From assembly GCF_030209375.1 (NCBI RefSeq), contig NZ_JARVSC010000001.1, positions 248,001 through 312,000 of the forward strand: 64,000 nucleotides of DNA, read 5' to 3'. A program made the position numbers and the translations under genes. This DNA is from Plantibacter sp. ME-Dv--P-122b. Lineage in GTDB: Bacteria > Actinomycetota > Actinomycetes > Actinomycetales > Microbacteriaceae. Below, piece by piece: positions 25,262-34,502 of the stretch. The notes below the pieces were generated by a model. The model did no database searches. It was not told where the DNA came from and saw only the letters and a list, made by a program, of their open reading frames with translations. Each line of letters begins with the position of its first letter. The first letter of the stretch is position 1.

Positions 25262-25671
25262 CCACCGCCGTCCTCGACCGGGGTGTCCCCACGGTCGCCG
25301 AAGCGCCCGTCGTGCACCCGCACGGCGGGCCGGGCCGGACGCGGGTCACCGCGAAGGCCCTCGAGCACGTCGCCGTGAACATCGCGGCCGAATCGCTCGG
25401 GGTCCCGGCGGGACGCGTGAAGGTCCAACTCGCCGACGACCGGGGCGCACTCGCGCTCATCGTCACCTCGCCGATGCGTGCGATCCCGCTGGCGCGCGTC
25501 TCGGCCACCCCCGACGCGCTCCAGCGTTCAGGGGGCTCCATCGTCGAGCGCGTGTCGGCCGCCACCGGTGCCATCGCCGCTCGCGTCGAGCAGCTGTCCG
25601 GTTCGAGCGTCTCGCGCGTCACCATCCGCGTGAGCGGACTCGAGATCGACCAGGAAGGACGGGTCTCATGA
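25258..25671 (+). CDS. Asp23/Gls24-like protein (second paralogue)
   Basis: 137 residues with no membrane segment. The pattern RVTAKALEHVAVNIAAESLGV, followed by beta-alpha segments (RVKVQLADDRGALALIV) and a final VSRVTIRVSGLEI strand, is that of an Asp23-type domain more diverged than the first gene's. It overlaps both neighbours by four bases. Probably a partner subunit of the same envelope complex. Confidence 0.65.
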   Translation: MTTAVLDRGVPTVAEAPVVHPHGGPGRTRVTAKALEHVAVNIAAESLGVPAGRVKVQLADDRGALALIVTSPMRAIPLARVSATPDALQRSGGSIVERVSAATGAIAARVEQLSGSSVSRVTIRVSGLEIDQEGRVS

Positions 25672-26276
25672 CCGCCACCGCAGCCACGACCCCGGTCGCC
25701 GGCCCGACGAGGGTGCTCCGGCGCCTGGCCCGCCGCGAACTGCACTCGCCGCGCTCGACCGCCGCAATCCTCCTCGCGGTCCTGCTCGTGCTCGTCGCGC
25801 TCTGGATCGCCGTGGAGACGGTGCTCGCCCTCATCGGCGTCCGCCCGCTCCTCGTCGCTCCAGGGGAGATCCCGGGAGCCGCGGCCAGCCTACCGACGAC
25901 GCAACCCGTCATCCTCGGTGTCGCGGGGGCACTCGTGCTCCTGCTCGGGGTGATCCTCATCGGGATCGCGCTCGGACCGGGACGTCGGCACCGCCACCTG
26001 TTGTCGACCGGACGCGTGCTCGCGGTCGTCGACGACGAGGTCATCGCGTCGGCCCTCGCGCAGCGCGCCTCGACGACGGCTGCCACGCATCCTGACGGCA
26101 CCTCGGTGGCCGTCGGTCGTCGGACCGCGGCGATCCGGATCACCCCGGCCAGCGGCGTGCCCGTCGACCGGTCGGAGGTCGACCGCGCCGTCGCCGCAGA
26201 CCTCGACGCGTTCGGCCTGCAGCCGGCGCTCCGGGCGACCACCTCCATCTCGTCGAACGGGAAGGTCGGACAGTGA
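25668..26276 (+). CDS. DUF6286-type membrane protein of the Asp23 cluster
   Basis: 202 residues. A basic N-terminal segment (TRVLRRLARRELHSPRSTAA) precedes two membrane helices (ILLAVLLVLVALWIAVETV; GVAGALVLLLGVILIGIALG), and a C-terminal cytoplasmic alpha/beta domain (about 110-200) ends with RVTP-like beta strands. The same organisation occurs in proteins annotated DUF6286 in actinobacterial Asp23 clusters. Overlaps both neighbours. Confidence 0.7.
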   Translation: MTATAATTPVAGPTRVLRRLARRELHSPRSTAAILLAVLLVLVALWIAVETVLALIGVRPLLVAPGEIPGAAASLPTTQPVILGVAGALVLLLGVILIGIALGPGRRHRHLLSTGRVLAVVDDEVIASALAQRASTTAATHPDGTSVAVGRRTAAIRITPASGVPVDRSEVDRAVAADLDAFGLQPALRATTSISSNGKVGQ

Positions 26277-26896
26277 ACTCCACCAACCGCGGACTCAACC
26301 GTCTGCTCATCCTCCTCATCGGACTCGTGTTCGTCGTGATCGGGGCGGCGGCGCTCGCCGTCGTCACCGTGCCCGTCGTCGCGGATTGGTGGCGCGACAA
26401 CCGGGCCGCCGTGCTCGACACGATCGACGGCTGGTTCGCTTGGAACCCGTTCGCCGCTGTGCCCGGCGCGGCCACCGGTCAGGCGGCTCCGGTCCTCGTC
26501 CCGATCGCCGGGATCGTGCTGCTCGTCCTCATCGCCGCGCTGCTCCTCGCGTTCGTCCTGCGCCAGGGTCGTGGCCGTTCCGGCGTCGTGCATCGCGCGA
26601 CCGTCGAGCACGGCGACATCGTGCTCGAGACGGACGTCGCGGCCAACGCGCTCGGCGATGCGCTCGACGACACGGAGGCGTTCTCCTCCGTCCGCGTCTC
26701 CGCTTGGGACGTGAACCGGGCGCAGGCGCTCAAGGTCGCCGTCACCTGCCGGCGCGGTGTCTCGCCCCGCACGGCGGTGGAGACCGTCAGCGCGGCGGTG
26801 GAGTCGCTCGATCGCCTGCTCGGCGTCGAGCTCCCCGTCCTCGTGGAGGTCGGTGGCGGCTTCCGCGCCGCCAAGCCGAAGCGCGTCCTCCAGTGA
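26273..26896 (+). CDS. AmaP-like Asp23 membrane-anchor protein
   Basis: 207 residues, GTG start overlapping the previous stop. Two membrane helices (LLILLIGLVFVVIGAAALAVV and VLVPIAGIVLLVLIAALLLAFV) form a hairpin, followed by a cytoplasmic domain (about 110-205) with an Asp23/AmaP-like fold. The role expected from the family is to tether Asp23 to the membrane. It ends the tightly overlapping five-gene set; a 150-bp gap without recognisable sites follows. Confidence 0.7.
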   Translation: MNSTNRGLNRLLILLIGLVFVVIGAAALAVVTVPVVADWWRDNRAAVLDTIDGWFAWNPFAAVPGAATGQAAPVLVPIAGIVLLVLIAALLLAFVLRQGRGRSGVVHRATVEHGDIVLETDVAANALGDALDDTEAFSSVRVSAWDVNRAQALKVAVTCRRGVSPRTAVETVSAAVESLDRLLGVELPVLVEVGGGFRAAKPKRVLQ

Positions 26897-27047
26897 CCGT
26901 CGCTGATCCGGACGTGCCGGTGCAATTGCAAGCCCCCGTCCGAATCGGCTGATCCGCAGCCGCGCGACGCAGAATGCCAGTGTCGCGGGATGGACCATCG
27001 GGACACATCAACGCCCCACGGCGATCCGTGGGAGAGGGAGCAACACC

Positions 27048-27266
27048 ATGGGTAAGAAGATCCTCCTCATCATCGTCGGCCTCATCGCCTTCGGTGCCTA
27101 CACGCTCGGCGCGAAGGCCGGACGCACCCGGTACCGCGAGATCAAGCACGCCGCGGAGGAGTTCTGGAACGACCCTCGCGTCGAGAAGGCGCGCAAGAAG
27201 GCCGTGAAGAACGCGAAGAAGGCCACGGCGAAGGCCCAGAAGGAAGTCCAGAAGAAGCTCCACTGA
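27048..27266 (+). CDS. YtxH-like small membrane protein
   Basis: 72 residues: one N-terminal helix (ILLIIVGLIAFGAYTLGAKAG) and a strongly basic, Lys/Ala-rich amphipathic tail (ARKKAVKNAKKATAKAQKEV), the YtxH/general-stress small-protein pattern. GGGAGAGGGAG lies a few bases upstream. It follows the Asp23 cluster in the same direction and may share its stress response. Confidence 0.8.
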   Translation: MGKKILLIIVGLIAFGAYTLGAKAGRTRYREIKHAAEEFWNDPRVEKARKKAVKNAKKATAKAQKEVQKKLH

Positions 27267-27294
27267 GCCTCGTCGCCCGCCCGTCCTCGGGCAG

Positions 27295-27336
27295 AACGCC
27301 GCCCGCTCGCCCAGGTCTGGGGGAGCGGGCGGCGTT
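27295..27336. terminator. Bidirectional hairpin terminator
   Basis: Perfect 14-bp stem AACGCCGCCCGCTC/GAGCGGGCGGCGTT with a 14-base loop, between the convergent YtxH-like gene and the amino acid ABC ATPase. Confidence 0.8.
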
Positions 27337-27341
27337 CGTGC

Positions 27342-28118
27342 TCACAACACCTTCGAGAGGAACGCCCGCGTCCTGGCGTGCTGCGGGTTGGCGAGCACCT
27401 CGCGAGGCGCTCCCGTCTCGACGACGACGCCGCCGTCCATGAACACGAGCGAGTCGGCCACCTCCCGGGCGAACCCCATCTCGTGCGTCACGACGATCAT
27501 GGTCATGCCGTCCTTCGCGAGTCCCTTCATGACGTCGAGGACCTCGCCGACCAGTTCAGGATCGAGTGCCGAGGTCGGCTCGTCGAACAGCATGAGCTTC
27601 GGATCCATCGCGAGGGCCCGCGCGATCGCGACCCGCTGCTGCTGACCGCCCGACAGGTGGCCCGGGTACGCAGCCGCCTTGTCGCTCAGACCGACCCGGT
27701 CCAGGAGTTCCCGGCCGCGCTGCTCTGCGACCGCGCGCCGTTGGCCCTTCACCTGCATGGGCGCCTCGACGATGTTCTCGAGCGCCGTCATGTGGGGGAA
27801 GAGGTTGAACCGCTGGAACACCATGCCGATGTCGCGCCGCTGCTTCGCCGCCTCCTTGGGCTTCAACTCGTAGAGCTTGTCGCCCCGCTCGCGGTATCCG
27901 ATGAGGTCCCCCTCGACGAGCAACCGTCCGCCGTCGACCCGCTCCAGGTGGTTGATGCAGCGCAGGAAGGTCGACTTGCCGGAACCGGACGGTCCGACCA
28001 GGCACATCACCTCGCCGCGTCGCACCGTCAGCGAGATGTCCTTGAGGACCGTGTTCGAGCCGAAGGACTTCACCACGCCCTCGGCGCGGACCATGTCGGT
28101 CGTGTCCGTGATCGTCAT
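27342..28118 (-). CDS. Polar amino acid ABC transporter ATP-binding protein (GlnQ/HisP type)
   Basis: 258 residues. Walker [11 protein letters not shown]-loop [13 protein letters not shown] (the NLFPHMT continuation is specific to amino acid importers), signature [14 protein letters not shown], Walker [16 protein letters not shown]-loop VVTHEM. The ATG overlaps the permease stop. It is the last gene of an amidohydrolase - binding protein - permease - ATPase operon transcribed leftwards. Confidence 0.95.
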   Translation of the reverse strand: MTITDTTDMVRAEGVVKSFGSNTVLKDISLTVRRGEVMCLVGPSGSGKSTFLRCINHLERVDGGRLLVEGDLIGYRERGDKLYELKPKEAAKQRRDIGMVFQRFNLFPHMTALENIVEAPMQVKGQRRAVAEQRGRELLDRVGLSDKAAAYPGHLSGGQQQRVAIARALAMDPKLMLFDEPTSALDPELVGEVLDVMKGLAKDGMTMIVVTHEMGFAREVADSLVFMDGGVVVETGAPREVLANPQHARTRAFLSKVL

Positions 28119-29086
28119 CGTCGTTCTCCGCTCTCGCCGTCGGCAGGGCTCTGCTTCGCGCGCGCCTCGGCCTCCTGGACCTGGATGGCCTCGGTCGTGA
28201 CCGGCGCCCCCGCGTCGATCCTGGTGAGCCCGCGCGCGAACCGCTTCTCCAGGAAGTACTGACCCACCATCAGGATCGAGGTGAACAGCAGGTACCAGAG
28301 CGACGCGACGATGAGCAGCGGGATCGGGTTGAACGTCTCGGACGAGATGTCCCGCGACCTCGTGTAGAGCTCCTGCGTGAACGGGACGGCCGTCACGAGC
28401 GAGGTGGTCTTGAGCATCGAGATCACCTCGTTGCCGGTCGGCGGGATGATGATCCGCATCGACTGCGGCAGGATGACCCGCCGCATCGTCTGCGCCCAGC
28501 TCATCCCGAGCGCCGTCGACGCCTCCTCCTGTCCGCGGTCCACCGACAACAGGCCGGCGCGCACGATCTCCGACATGTAGGCGGCCTCGTTGAGCGCGAG
28601 CCCGATGACGGCGATCCAGAACGTGTTCAGCGCGGCGTCCGTCGGCAGCTGCGCGATCGGCGGGAGGAACGGCAGACCGATGTTGAGCGTCGGATAGATC
28701 GTCGCGAGCAGGCCCCAGAAGACCAGCTGCACGTAGACCGGTGTCCCGCGGAACAGCCAGACGAAGCCCCAAGCGATGGCCTTGAGCACCGGGTTCGGTG
28801 ACAGTCGCATGATCGCGAGCACGACGCCGAGGACGATGGCGCCGATCATCGAGTACACCGTCAACTGCAGCGTGATGAGCGCTGCCATGGTGATCCGCCG
28901 GTCGAAGACGTACTTGCCGACGGCCGGCCAGTCGTACGCCGGCCGCGTCGCCGCATCGACCACGAAGGCGACGAGCAGCAGCACGATGATGACGGCGAAC
29001 ACGTTCCGCCAGGGATGGCGGAGCTTGACGACCTTCAACGGCACCGGGGGCGCGGACGCCGTGCCGGTGGTTCTGGAGTCGGTCAC
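28115..29086 (-). CDS. Polar amino acid ABC transporter permease
   Basis: 323 residues, GTG start two bases after the binding-protein stop. The permease core has the HisM/GlnP EAA loop ([21 protein letters not shown]) and [10 protein letters not shown]. An N-terminal extra helix and a charged C-terminal tail of about 40 residues (ending GESGERR) make it longer than the usual 220-residue form. A single permease implies a homodimer. Confidence 0.93.
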   Translation of the reverse strand: MTDSRTTGTASAPPVPLKVVKLRHPWRNVFAVIIVLLLVAFVVDAATRPAYDWPAVGKYVFDRRITMAALITLQLTVYSMIGAIVLGVVLAIMRLSPNPVLKAIAWGFVWLFRGTPVYVQLVFWGLLATIYPTLNIGLPFLPPIAQLPTDAALNTFWIAVIGLALNEAAYMSEIVRAGLLSVDRGQEEASTALGMSWAQTMRRVILPQSMRIIIPPTGNEVISMLKTTSLVTAVPFTQELYTRSRDISSETFNPIPLLIVASLWYLLFTSILMVGQYFLEKRFARGLTRIDAGAPVTTEAIQVQEAEARAKQSPADGESGERR

Positions 29087-29088
29087 GG

Positions 29089-29982
29089 TCAGCTCGTCGC
29101 GCCGTTGATGTCGATCTTGTCGATGGCGCCGGACTCGACGCCCCACTTGCTCAGGATCGAACCGTAGGTGCCGTCGTCCATGAGGGACTGCAGGGCGGCC
29201 TGGAGGGCCTTGCCGAGGTCGCCGCGGTCCTTCGCGATCGGCATGCCGTAGAGGAACGTGGAGTAGACGTCGCCGGAGAGTTCGAGCTTGCCGTCGCTCT
29301 GCTGGACGGCGTACTGCACGACCGGGGAGTCGGCGGTCATCGCGTCGGCGCGGCCGAGCGTGACCGCTGCGGTCGCCTCGTCCTGCGTGTCGTAGCCGAG
29401 GGCCTCGATCGCGGGCTTGCCGGCGTCGGTGCAGGCCTGTGACTTGGCGGGGACGTCGTCGAGGGCCTCCGTCGTGCCGTTCTGGACGGCGACCTTCAGC
29501 CCGCAGGCGTTGTCGGGGTCGACGGACTTGCCCGCCAGGGTCGCCCACTGGATCCCGGCCGTGAAGTAGTCGACCATGTCGACCTGCTGCTGGCGCTCCT
29601 TGGTGTCGAAGAAGGACGACAGCCCGACGTCGTACTTGCCACCGGTGATGCTCGGGATGATGTTGTCGAACTTCGCCACCTGGTAGTCGGTGGTGAGGCC
29701 GAGCTTGCCGGCCATCGCGTCGGCGAGCTCGATCTCCCAGCCGATCGGGTCGCCGTTCGCGTCCTTGAACTCGTTGGGCGCGTAGGTCGCGTCGGTGCCG
29801 AGGATGAGCTTGCCGGCCTGACGGATGTCGTCGGGGAGCAGCGCCTCGGCGGCCTTGTCGACGGTCACCGCGGCCGTGGAGCCGGTGGCGTCGGGCGTGG
29901 CGACCTCGTTGTTGACGCAGCCGGTGAGCAGCAGCGCGGCGGCGGCCGTGAGTGCGGCCGGGAGCAGGTATCGGTTCTTCAT
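29089..29982 (-). CDS. Amino acid ABC transporter substrate-binding lipoprotein
   Basis: 297 residues. Lipoprotein signal with lipobox LLTGC. Family-3 solute-binding fold ([32 protein letters not shown], in part), with the [15 protein letters not shown] hinge region. Its stop codon is separated from the amidohydrolase gene upstream by one base. The linked amidohydrolase suggests an N-acylated or amide-containing substrate, but this is inference. Confidence 0.93.
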   Translation of the reverse strand: MKNRYLLPAALTAAAALLLTGCVNNEVATPDATGSTAAVTVDKAAEALLPDDIRQAGKLILGTDATYAPNEFKDANGDPIGWEIELADAMAGKLGLTTDYQVAKFDNIIPSITGGKYDVGLSSFFDTKERQQQVDMVDYFTAGIQWATLAGKSVDPDNACGLKVAVQNGTTEALDDVPAKSQACTDAGKPAIEALGYDTQDEATAAVTLGRADAMTADSPVVQYAVQQSDGKLELSGDVYSTFLYGMPIAKDRGDLGKALQAALQSLMDDGTYGSILSKWGVESGAIDKIDINGATS

Positions 29983-29983
29983 G

Positions 29984-31687
29984 TCAGGTTCCTTGCTCGG
30001 TTGATGTGGTGGTGGAGGTGAAAACGCGGCGTCCGGCGATCCAGGTCCCGAGGGTCCTGGTGTGCGCGATCTCGCTTGCGGGGCCGGCGAACGGGTCGCG
30101 ATCGACGAGGACGAGGTCTGCGACGGCGCCGACCTCGATCACTCCGGTGTCGTCGCGGTGGTCGATCCGGTTCGACCCGGACGTGTAGGCCGCGATCGCC
30201 ACTCCGAGCGTCAGCGCTTGTCCGGGGTTCAGCGGTTCCGGATGGTGATCCGGGTCGTCGGCCGGCAGCGTCCGGTTGACGGCCACATGCAGGGCCTGCC
30301 ACGGGTCGGGAGTCGTGACGGGCCAGTCCGATCCGGCGCAGAGCAGGGTGCCGAGTCGTGCCGCATCGCCGAACGGATACTGCCAGGAGGCGCGTTCGTC
30401 GCCGAGCAGGGGCAGGTTCAACTCGAGCATCTGGGGCTCCCACGTGGCCCAGAGCGCCTGCATGTTCATCGTGACGCCGAGTCGGGCGAACCGCGGCAGG
30501 TCGTCGGGGTGGACGATCTGCACGTGCGCGATGTGATGCCGGTTGTCGCGCTCACCGTTGCGCTCCCGCGCGGCCTCGAGGGCGTCGAGGCACTCGCGGA
30601 CCGCCCGGTCGCCGATCGCGTGGAAGTGGACCTGGAATCCGGCGGCGTCCAGCCTCGTGACCGCCTCGACGAGGATCGCGGGCTCCAGGAAGGAGATGCC
30701 GCGCTCGGGCGCGGTGTCGCCGCAGTGGCAGGTGTGAAGGTAGGGGTCGATCATCGCGGCGGTCCGGTTCTCGGGGATGCCGTCCTGCATGATCTTGACG
30801 GTGCCCGCGGTGAAGCGCCCGGTCGTCGTCCCGAGGGCTGCGGCGCGGCGTGCGATCGCGTCGCGACGTGCGACGAGTGCGTCGATCTGCTCGAGTCCGC
30901 AGTCCCGGTCCCACCAGAGCGCCCCCACGACGTCGCTGATGAGCGACCCGTCCGCCATCGCTCGCAGGTAGGCGTCGCTCGTGTCGGTGTGGCTGCCGTA
31001 GTCGCCGACGATCGCGTCCTGCCACCCGGTGACACCGAAGCCGTGGAGGGTCTGCTGGGCTGCGACGAGGGCGGCCGCGACGTCCTCGTCGGTGTCGACG
31101 GGGACGAACCGGGACACGAGCGAGCGGGCACCCTCGTGGAGCATGCCGTTCGGAGTGCCGTCCGCGTCCCGCTCGATCCGGCCGTCGGCGGGGTCCGGTG
31201 TGGTGTGGTCGATGTCGGCGAGCTGGAGTGCCTCGGTGTTCACCCAGGCGCCGTGGTGGTCGCGGTTCTGCAGGAAGACGGGGCGGTCGGGCACGACCCG
31301 GTCGAGGTCCGCGGCGAGTGGGGTGCCGCCGGGGAAGGCGGCCTGTTGCCAGCCGCCGCCGACGATCCACGGGCGCTCGGGGTGGGCCTCGGCGTAGGCG
31401 GCGATCGCGGCGAGGTACCCCTCGGGTGTGCGCTCGGCCGACAGATCGCATGCGAGCTGTTCGAGTCCGGCCTCGACGGGGTGGACGTGCGCGTCGACGA
31501 AACCGGGGAGCAGGAGACCGCCTCGGAGGTCCACGACCTCGGTGTCGGGACCGATCGCCGCGTGTGCGGCGGCGTCGAGGGCGACGATCCGGCCGTCGGA
31601 GACGGCGACGGCTCCGGGCTGCGGCGTGAGCAGGGCGTTCCGGAAGACGGTGCCTCCGGTGAAGACCGTGTCCGCGTTGCTCGTCAT
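29984..31687 (-). CDS. Metal-dependent amidohydrolase (YtcJ-like)
   Basis: 567 residues. TIM-barrel amidohydrolase with the metal-ligand motif PGFVDAHVHP, a carboxylated-Lys region, FHAIGDRAV for the third His and AGSDWPVTTPDPW for the catalytic Asp. YtcJ-type enzymes hydrolyse amide or carbamate bonds of poorly known substrates. First gene of the operon, one base before the binding protein, so the enzyme likely acts on the imported compound in the cytoplasm. Confidence 0.9.
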   Translation of the reverse strand: MTSNADTVFTGGTVFRNALLTPQPGAVAVSDGRIVALDAAAHAAIGPDTEVVDLRGGLLLPGFVDAHVHPVEAGLEQLACDLSAERTPEGYLAAIAAYAEAHPERPWIVGGGWQQAAFPGGTPLAADLDRVVPDRPVFLQNRDHHGAWVNTEALQLADIDHTTPDPADGRIERDADGTPNGMLHEGARSLVSRFVPVDTDEDVAAALVAAQQTLHGFGVTGWQDAIVGDYGSHTDTSDAYLRAMADGSLISDVVGALWWDRDCGLEQIDALVARRDAIARRAAALGTTTGRFTAGTVKIMQDGIPENRTAAMIDPYLHTCHCGDTAPERGISFLEPAILVEAVTRLDAAGFQVHFHAIGDRAVRECLDALEAARERNGERDNRHHIAHVQIVHPDDLPRFARLGVTMNMQALWATWEPQMLELNLPLLGDERASWQYPFGDAARLGTLLCAGSDWPVTTPDPWQALHVAVNRTLPADDPDHHPEPLNPGQALTLGVAIAAYTSGSNRIDHRDDTGVIEVGAVADLVLVDRDPFAGPASEIAHTRTLGTWIAGRRVFTSTTTSTEQGT

Positions 31688-31846
31688 ATCACCTGCTCGA
31701 AGCGTCGGTGGTGCCGTCTGGCCGGCGCGTCACCCTCGGCGCGCTAGCGGTATCGAGAGCATAACCCGGATCGACTCGACGGATTCGTGCGTCGGATCGC
31801 GTTTCTGCAACGGAATCCCTCAGGCATGGCGTCAGCGCACGCGAAC

Positions 31847-31872
31847 GGGCCCGGAGCATACGCTCCGGGCCC
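31847..31872 (-). terminator. Hairpin terminator of the QorB-like gene
   Basis: Perfect 11-bp stem GGGCCCGGAGC/GCTCCGGGCCC with loop ATAC, about 30 bases beyond the stop of the gene at 31901. Confidence 0.8.
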
Positions 31873-31900
31873 GGCTGATTGCAGGAGGCGTGGACGTGGC

Positions 31901-32758
31901 TCAGGCGACGAGCGTGCGCAGGCCTTCGACCAGGGGCGTCGTCGGGCGACCGATCAGGCGGCTGAGGTCGCCGCTCGTGTCGGCGAGGAGGCCGTCGCGG
32001 GTGTTGCCGTCGAGGGCGACGACGAAGCCCGCGGTGCCCTCGTCGAGGCCGGCGGCCAGCAGGGCCTTCAGGTGGTCCTCGGGGGAGAGGTCCTGGTAGA
32101 CGACCTCGCGGCCGACGACCTCGCCGATCGCCTGCGCCAGCTCGGGGTGCGACCATGCGACGTCGCCGGCGAGCTCGTAGGCCTTGCCCTCGTGGCCGTC
32201 GGTGGTGAGGACGACGGCGGCCGCCTCCGCGTAGTCGGTGCGTGACGCGCTCGACACGAGACCGTCGCCGACGCTCCCGACGAACGATCCGGTCGCCTTG
32301 GCCTGGTCGACGGACTGGCCGTAGTTCTCGGTGTACCAGCCGTTGCGGAGGATGGTGAAGGGGAGGCCGGACGCGTGGATGAGCTCCTCGGTCGCCTTGT
32401 GCTCGGGGGCGAGGATCAGCGGGGAGGTGTCGGCCCGGAGCGCGCTCGTGTAGACGAGGCGGGCGACGCCGGCGCGCTTGGCGGCCTCGATGACCGCGGC
32501 GTGCTGGCCGACGCGCTGGCCGACCTCGCTCCCGGAGACGAGCAGCAGGGTGTCACCGGCCTCGAGGACGGCGTCGAGGGTGGCCGGGTCGGTGAAGTCG
32601 ACCTTCGCGGTGCGGACGCCCTGCGCGGCGAGGTCGGCGAGCGCCTCGGTCCGGCGGCCGGTGGCGACGATGGTGGCGGGGTCGGTGCCGCGGGCGAGCA
32701 GGTGCTCGACGACGAGGTGGCCGAGCTGGCCGGTGGCTCCGGTGACGACGAGAGACAT
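31901..32758 (-). CDS. NmrA/QorB-like NAD(P)H:quinone oxidoreductase (atypical SDR)
   Basis: 285 residues. N-terminal Rossmann motif TGATGQLG, then ATGRR for cofactor discrimination; the middle lacks the classical YxxxK and instead has YTSALRAD, as in QorB/YtfG. AAAGGA lies upstream of the ATG. Divergent from an HxlR regulator; such pairs commonly answer quinone or electrophile stress. It would reduce quinones using NADPH. Confidence 0.9.
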   Translation of the reverse strand: MSLVVTGATGQLGHLVVEHLLARGTDPATIVATGRRTEALADLAAQGVRTAKVDFTDPATLDAVLEAGDTLLLVSGSEVGQRVGQHAAVIEAAKRAGVARLVYTSALRADTSPLILAPEHKATEELIHASGLPFTILRNGWYTENYGQSVDQAKATGSFVGSVGDGLVSSASRTDYAEAAAVVLTTDGHEGKAYELAGDVAWSHPELAQAIGEVVGREVVYQDLSPEDHLKALLAAGLDEGTAGFVVALDGNTRDGLLADTSGDLSRLIGRPTTPLVEGLRTLVA

Positions 32759-32828
32759 GTGAGGGTCCTTTCGATGGGGTTCGCTGAGGAGGAACCCGCT
32801 TCCGATCACATTACTTCCCGATCTGCAG

Positions 32829-32844
32829 TACCCACTTTGAGGTA
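32829..32844. promoter_or_regulatory. Candidate HxlR operator TACC-N8-GGTA
   Basis: The inverted repeat TACCCACTTTGAGGTA lies in the 116-bp divergent gap, 31 bp before the HxlR start. It matches the TAC...GTA symmetry common for HxlR-family sites and would control both genes. Confidence 0.55.
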
Positions 32845-32874
32845 AGCTACTGTCCGACGAGTAAGGAATGAGCC

Positions 32875-33246
32875 ATGACGAGTGTCGACACGCAGCTGGG
32901 AAGACGCCCCGGATTCACCGACGGCATCCTGCCCGCCGCCTGCCCCTCGCGCACGGTGCTCGACCACGTGACCAGCAAATGGGGCGTCCTCGTCCTCCTG
33001 GCGCTGTCCGACGGCACCCATCGCTGGGGTGAGCTGCGCCGCGTGGTCCAGGGCATCAGCGAGAAGATGCTGGCCCAGACGCTCCGAACGCTCGAGGAGG
33101 ACGGCCTCGTCGTCCGCGTCGCGCACCCCGAGATCCCGCCTCGCGTCGAGTACAGCCTGAGCGACCGCGGTCGCGACCTCAACGAGCACCTGATGCCCTT
33201 GATGGCATGGATCGACCACAACGCGTCGGAGATCCTCGGACGCTAG
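32875..33246 (+). CDS. HxlR family winged-helix regulator
   Basis: 123 residues. The HxlR domain spans about 20-115: CPSRTVLDHVTSKWGVLVLLAL, then LRRVVQGISEKMLAQTLRTLEEDGLVVR and IPPRVEYSLSDRG. The Cys at the start of the domain is the redox-sensing position in several homologues (YodB, HypR). Divergent from the QorB-like reductase. It converges with the DUF1537 kinase, overlapping its last bases (33243-33246). Confidence 0.92.
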   Translation: MTSVDTQLGRRPGFTDGILPAACPSRTVLDHVTSKWGVLVLLALSDGTHRWGELRRVVQGISEKMLAQTLRTLEEDGLVVRVAHPEIPPRVEYSLSDRGRDLNEHLMPLMAWIDHNASEILGR

Positions 33247-34496
33247 ACGCTCCGCCCGACCGCTGCAAGGACGTCCACGAGCGTCGACGGGTCGCCGACG
33301 TTCCCCGGGACGACCACGTAGAGCTTCTCCTCGTCCTCGGGTGTCACCACGCTCCAGACCGAGACCCCGGGCAGCACCTGCCCGAGGACGCGTGCGCGCC
33401 TGGCACCGAGTCCGACCCGGGCGACCTCGGCGGAGGTGATGCCGCCCTTCGACACGACGACCTCCACCGATCGTCGGAGCGCAGCGGTCGCCGACGTCAG
33501 TGCGATCATCACCCGCTCGCCGTGGTCGAGCGTGTTGTGCGAGGCGTCCCGTTCCCGCTCGGACGAGATCGCGGCGAACCCCGTCGCGGCGAGTCTCGCT
33601 CGAGCGGCGTCCGCCACGGCCCGTCCGGTGGCGGCGGCATCCTGGAGGGCGTCGCTCGTCGGGACGATCTCTGCTGGGCCGAACGCCGCCTCGACGGGTG
33701 CGAGCTGTCGCGTCGCACCGATGGTGTGGGAGCCGCAGACGAGGAGCGCGGCGACCGGCTCCGAGACGAGCGGCGAGGGGAGGAGGCCGTCGCTCTCGAC
33801 ACCCGCGATGGCCGCAGCGAGCGGTGATGCTGACCGGACGACCACGTCGGCCCCGTCGGCCCAGGCCGCTGTGATGGCCTGCGCGATGATCCGGACGTCG
33901 TCTCCGGTCTCCGCGTCCGGAAGGAGCACCGTTCCGGGAACGGCCTCGCGGAGAGCTGCACGGAACTTGGCGGCGCCGTCGCGGAGACCCGCCAGGTCGA
34001 AGTGGGCGGCCTCCCGCCCGGACTGTTCGCGCACGTAGTCCGGCAGGTGTCCCGAGCGGAACGGGAACACGGGGTCCTGGGCGTATTCCGTCTCGTGGGC
34101 CGGCAGCGTCTCGTCACCGATCCGGACGTAGTGGGTTCCGTCGATCGTCGTGCGCCCGCCCTCCGGGAAGGCCGGGACGAACACGATGACGCTGCGGTCC
34201 CCGGTGAAGACCGCGGTCTCGGGGAACACGTGGCCGCGCAGGGTCGAGTCGCCTCGGAGGACGATGTGCACCCGTTCACCGAGCCGGCGTCCAGCCTCCT
34301 CGGCCTCGGTCCGCGTGCGTTCGAGGAGCGCGACCGCGTCGGACTCGGAGACGGCACGCGTGTTCGTGAGCAGGTAGACCGCGTCGGCTCCGCCGAGGGC
34401 CTGCTCGATGAGGTCGGCGTCCCACTCGAGGAGGACGTCGACGCCGGACGCCGACTGCGTGCCGGTGGGGTCGTCGTCGAGGATGAGGGTCTTCAT
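33243..34496 (-). CDS. Four-carbon acid sugar kinase family protein (DUF1537)
   Basis: 417 residues with the two-domain layout of the family. The N-terminal sugar-binding domain begins LILDDDPTGTQSA (DDPTG is the family signature) and has LRGDSTLRGH. The C-terminal nucleotide-binding domain has VSKGGITSAEV and the G-rich LPGVSVW region. Characterised members phosphorylate threonate, erythronate or 3-oxo-tetronates using ATP. Last gene of the acid-sugar operon. Confidence 0.9.
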   Translation of the reverse strand: MKTLILDDDPTGTQSASGVDVLLEWDADLIEQALGGADAVYLLTNTRAVSESDAVALLERTRTEAEEAGRRLGERVHIVLRGDSTLRGHVFPETAVFTGDRSVIVFVPAFPEGGRTTIDGTHYVRIGDETLPAHETEYAQDPVFPFRSGHLPDYVREQSGREAAHFDLAGLRDGAAKFRAALREAVPGTVLLPDAETGDDVRIIAQAITAAWADGADVVVRSASPLAAAIAGVESDGLLPSPLVSEPVAALLVCGSHTIGATRQLAPVEAAFGPAEIVPTSDALQDAAATGRAVADAARARLAATGFAAISSERERDASHNTLDHGERVMIALTSATAALRRSVEVVVSKGGITSAEVARVGLGARRARVLGQVLPGVSVWSVVTPEDEEKLYVVVPGNVGDPSTLVDVLAAVGRSV

Positions 34497-34502
34497 GGCG
34501 TC